Positions 63,901 to 64,000 of a DNA stretch of 64,000 nt are shown here, piece by piece. Each line of letters opens with the position of its first letter. The stretch's first letter is position 1. The notes below the pieces were generated by a model, which saw nothing but the letters and a program-made list of their open reading frames with translations, did not search any database and was not told the origin of the DNA. A program made the translations under genes and the position numbers. Source of the stretch: Rhodopseudomonas palustris JSC-3b (GTDB lineage: Bacteria; Pseudomonadota; Alphaproteobacteria; Rhizobiales; Xanthobacteraceae); the NCBI GenBank assembly GCA_000504425.1, contig KI632513.1:2750069-2814068 (forward strand). Direction: 5' to 3'.

Positions 63901-64000
63901 GTGATCCGATACGCTGTGCCTTCCCGGACCATTGTTACGCCGGGTGTGATGGAAACGACAGCCGTACCATAGCTGGATAGCGCCAGCCCTGCAGCCGGCG

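Overview
The window is about 64 kb of GC-rich alphaproteobacterial chromosome. It most resembles Rhodopseudomonas palustris or a close relative in the Bradyrhizobium group. That assignment is inference. It rests on the mix of genes (class I lysyl-tRNA synthetase, TrpB2, LivKHMGF-type transporter, ligase-associated Lhr helicase and PdeM) and on dispersed palindromic elements of a kind I associate with that group. No rRNA, prophage, insertion sequence or CRISPR array is visible. There is one tRNA, tRNA-Leu(CAA).

Layout. 1-3.6 kb: arsenic or metalloid resistance cluster (partial ArsR, ArsP-like permease, small thioredoxin, second ArsR with an operator over its start codon, ArsC, Acr3). 3.9-6.2 kb: GH3 beta-glucosidase. 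6.8-12.3 kb: complete branched-chain-type ABC uptake operon. 12.5-17.2 kb, minus strand: envelope genes (AI-2E family exporter, DsbA-like and DsbB-like thiol proteins, LrgA/LrgB, a secreted protein). 17.4-24 kb: tRNA-Leu, glutamate dehydrogenase, a GNAT-like protein, TrpB2 and a PfkB-type sugar-phosphate kinase. 24.2-32.0 kb, minus strand: a two-gene redox operon. Its first gene is a giant 1662-residue pyruvate:ferredoxin oxidoreductase with an extra C-terminal ferredoxin-like domain. Its second is a 944-residue fusion of GltD/NfnB-like and NfnA-like modules. The genes overlap by four bases. A perfect FixK/FNR-type box lies upstream, in the region shared with the divergent mod operon. 32.5-36.2 kb: modE-modA-modB-modC with a Mo-box in front of modE. 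36.2-42.9 kb: minus-strand genes including a PatA-like subtilisin that has lost catalytic residues, a thioesterase, a nitronate monooxygenase, a YqaA/DedA-like protein and HisE. 43-54.6 kb: OYE flavoprotein, KAS III enzyme, SCO1, GT2 glycosyltransferase, orphan binding protein, LysK, EamA/LysR pair. 54.6-64 kb: PdeM and the Lhr-like helicase (with palindromic elements inside its coding sequence), a duplicated outer-membrane barrel, alpha-carbonic anhydrase, an S24 repressor, DUF952-pyrD and a metallo-beta-lactamase-fold hydrolase.

The strongest lead is the PFOR/Nfn-like operon. Its architecture suggests a machine linking 2-oxoacid oxidation or reductive carboxylation, ferredoxin and NAD(P)H, possibly switched by oxygen. 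Other leads are the pseudo-protease, the in-frame palindromic insertions in lhr, and the crowded regulatory region between the redox operon and modE.
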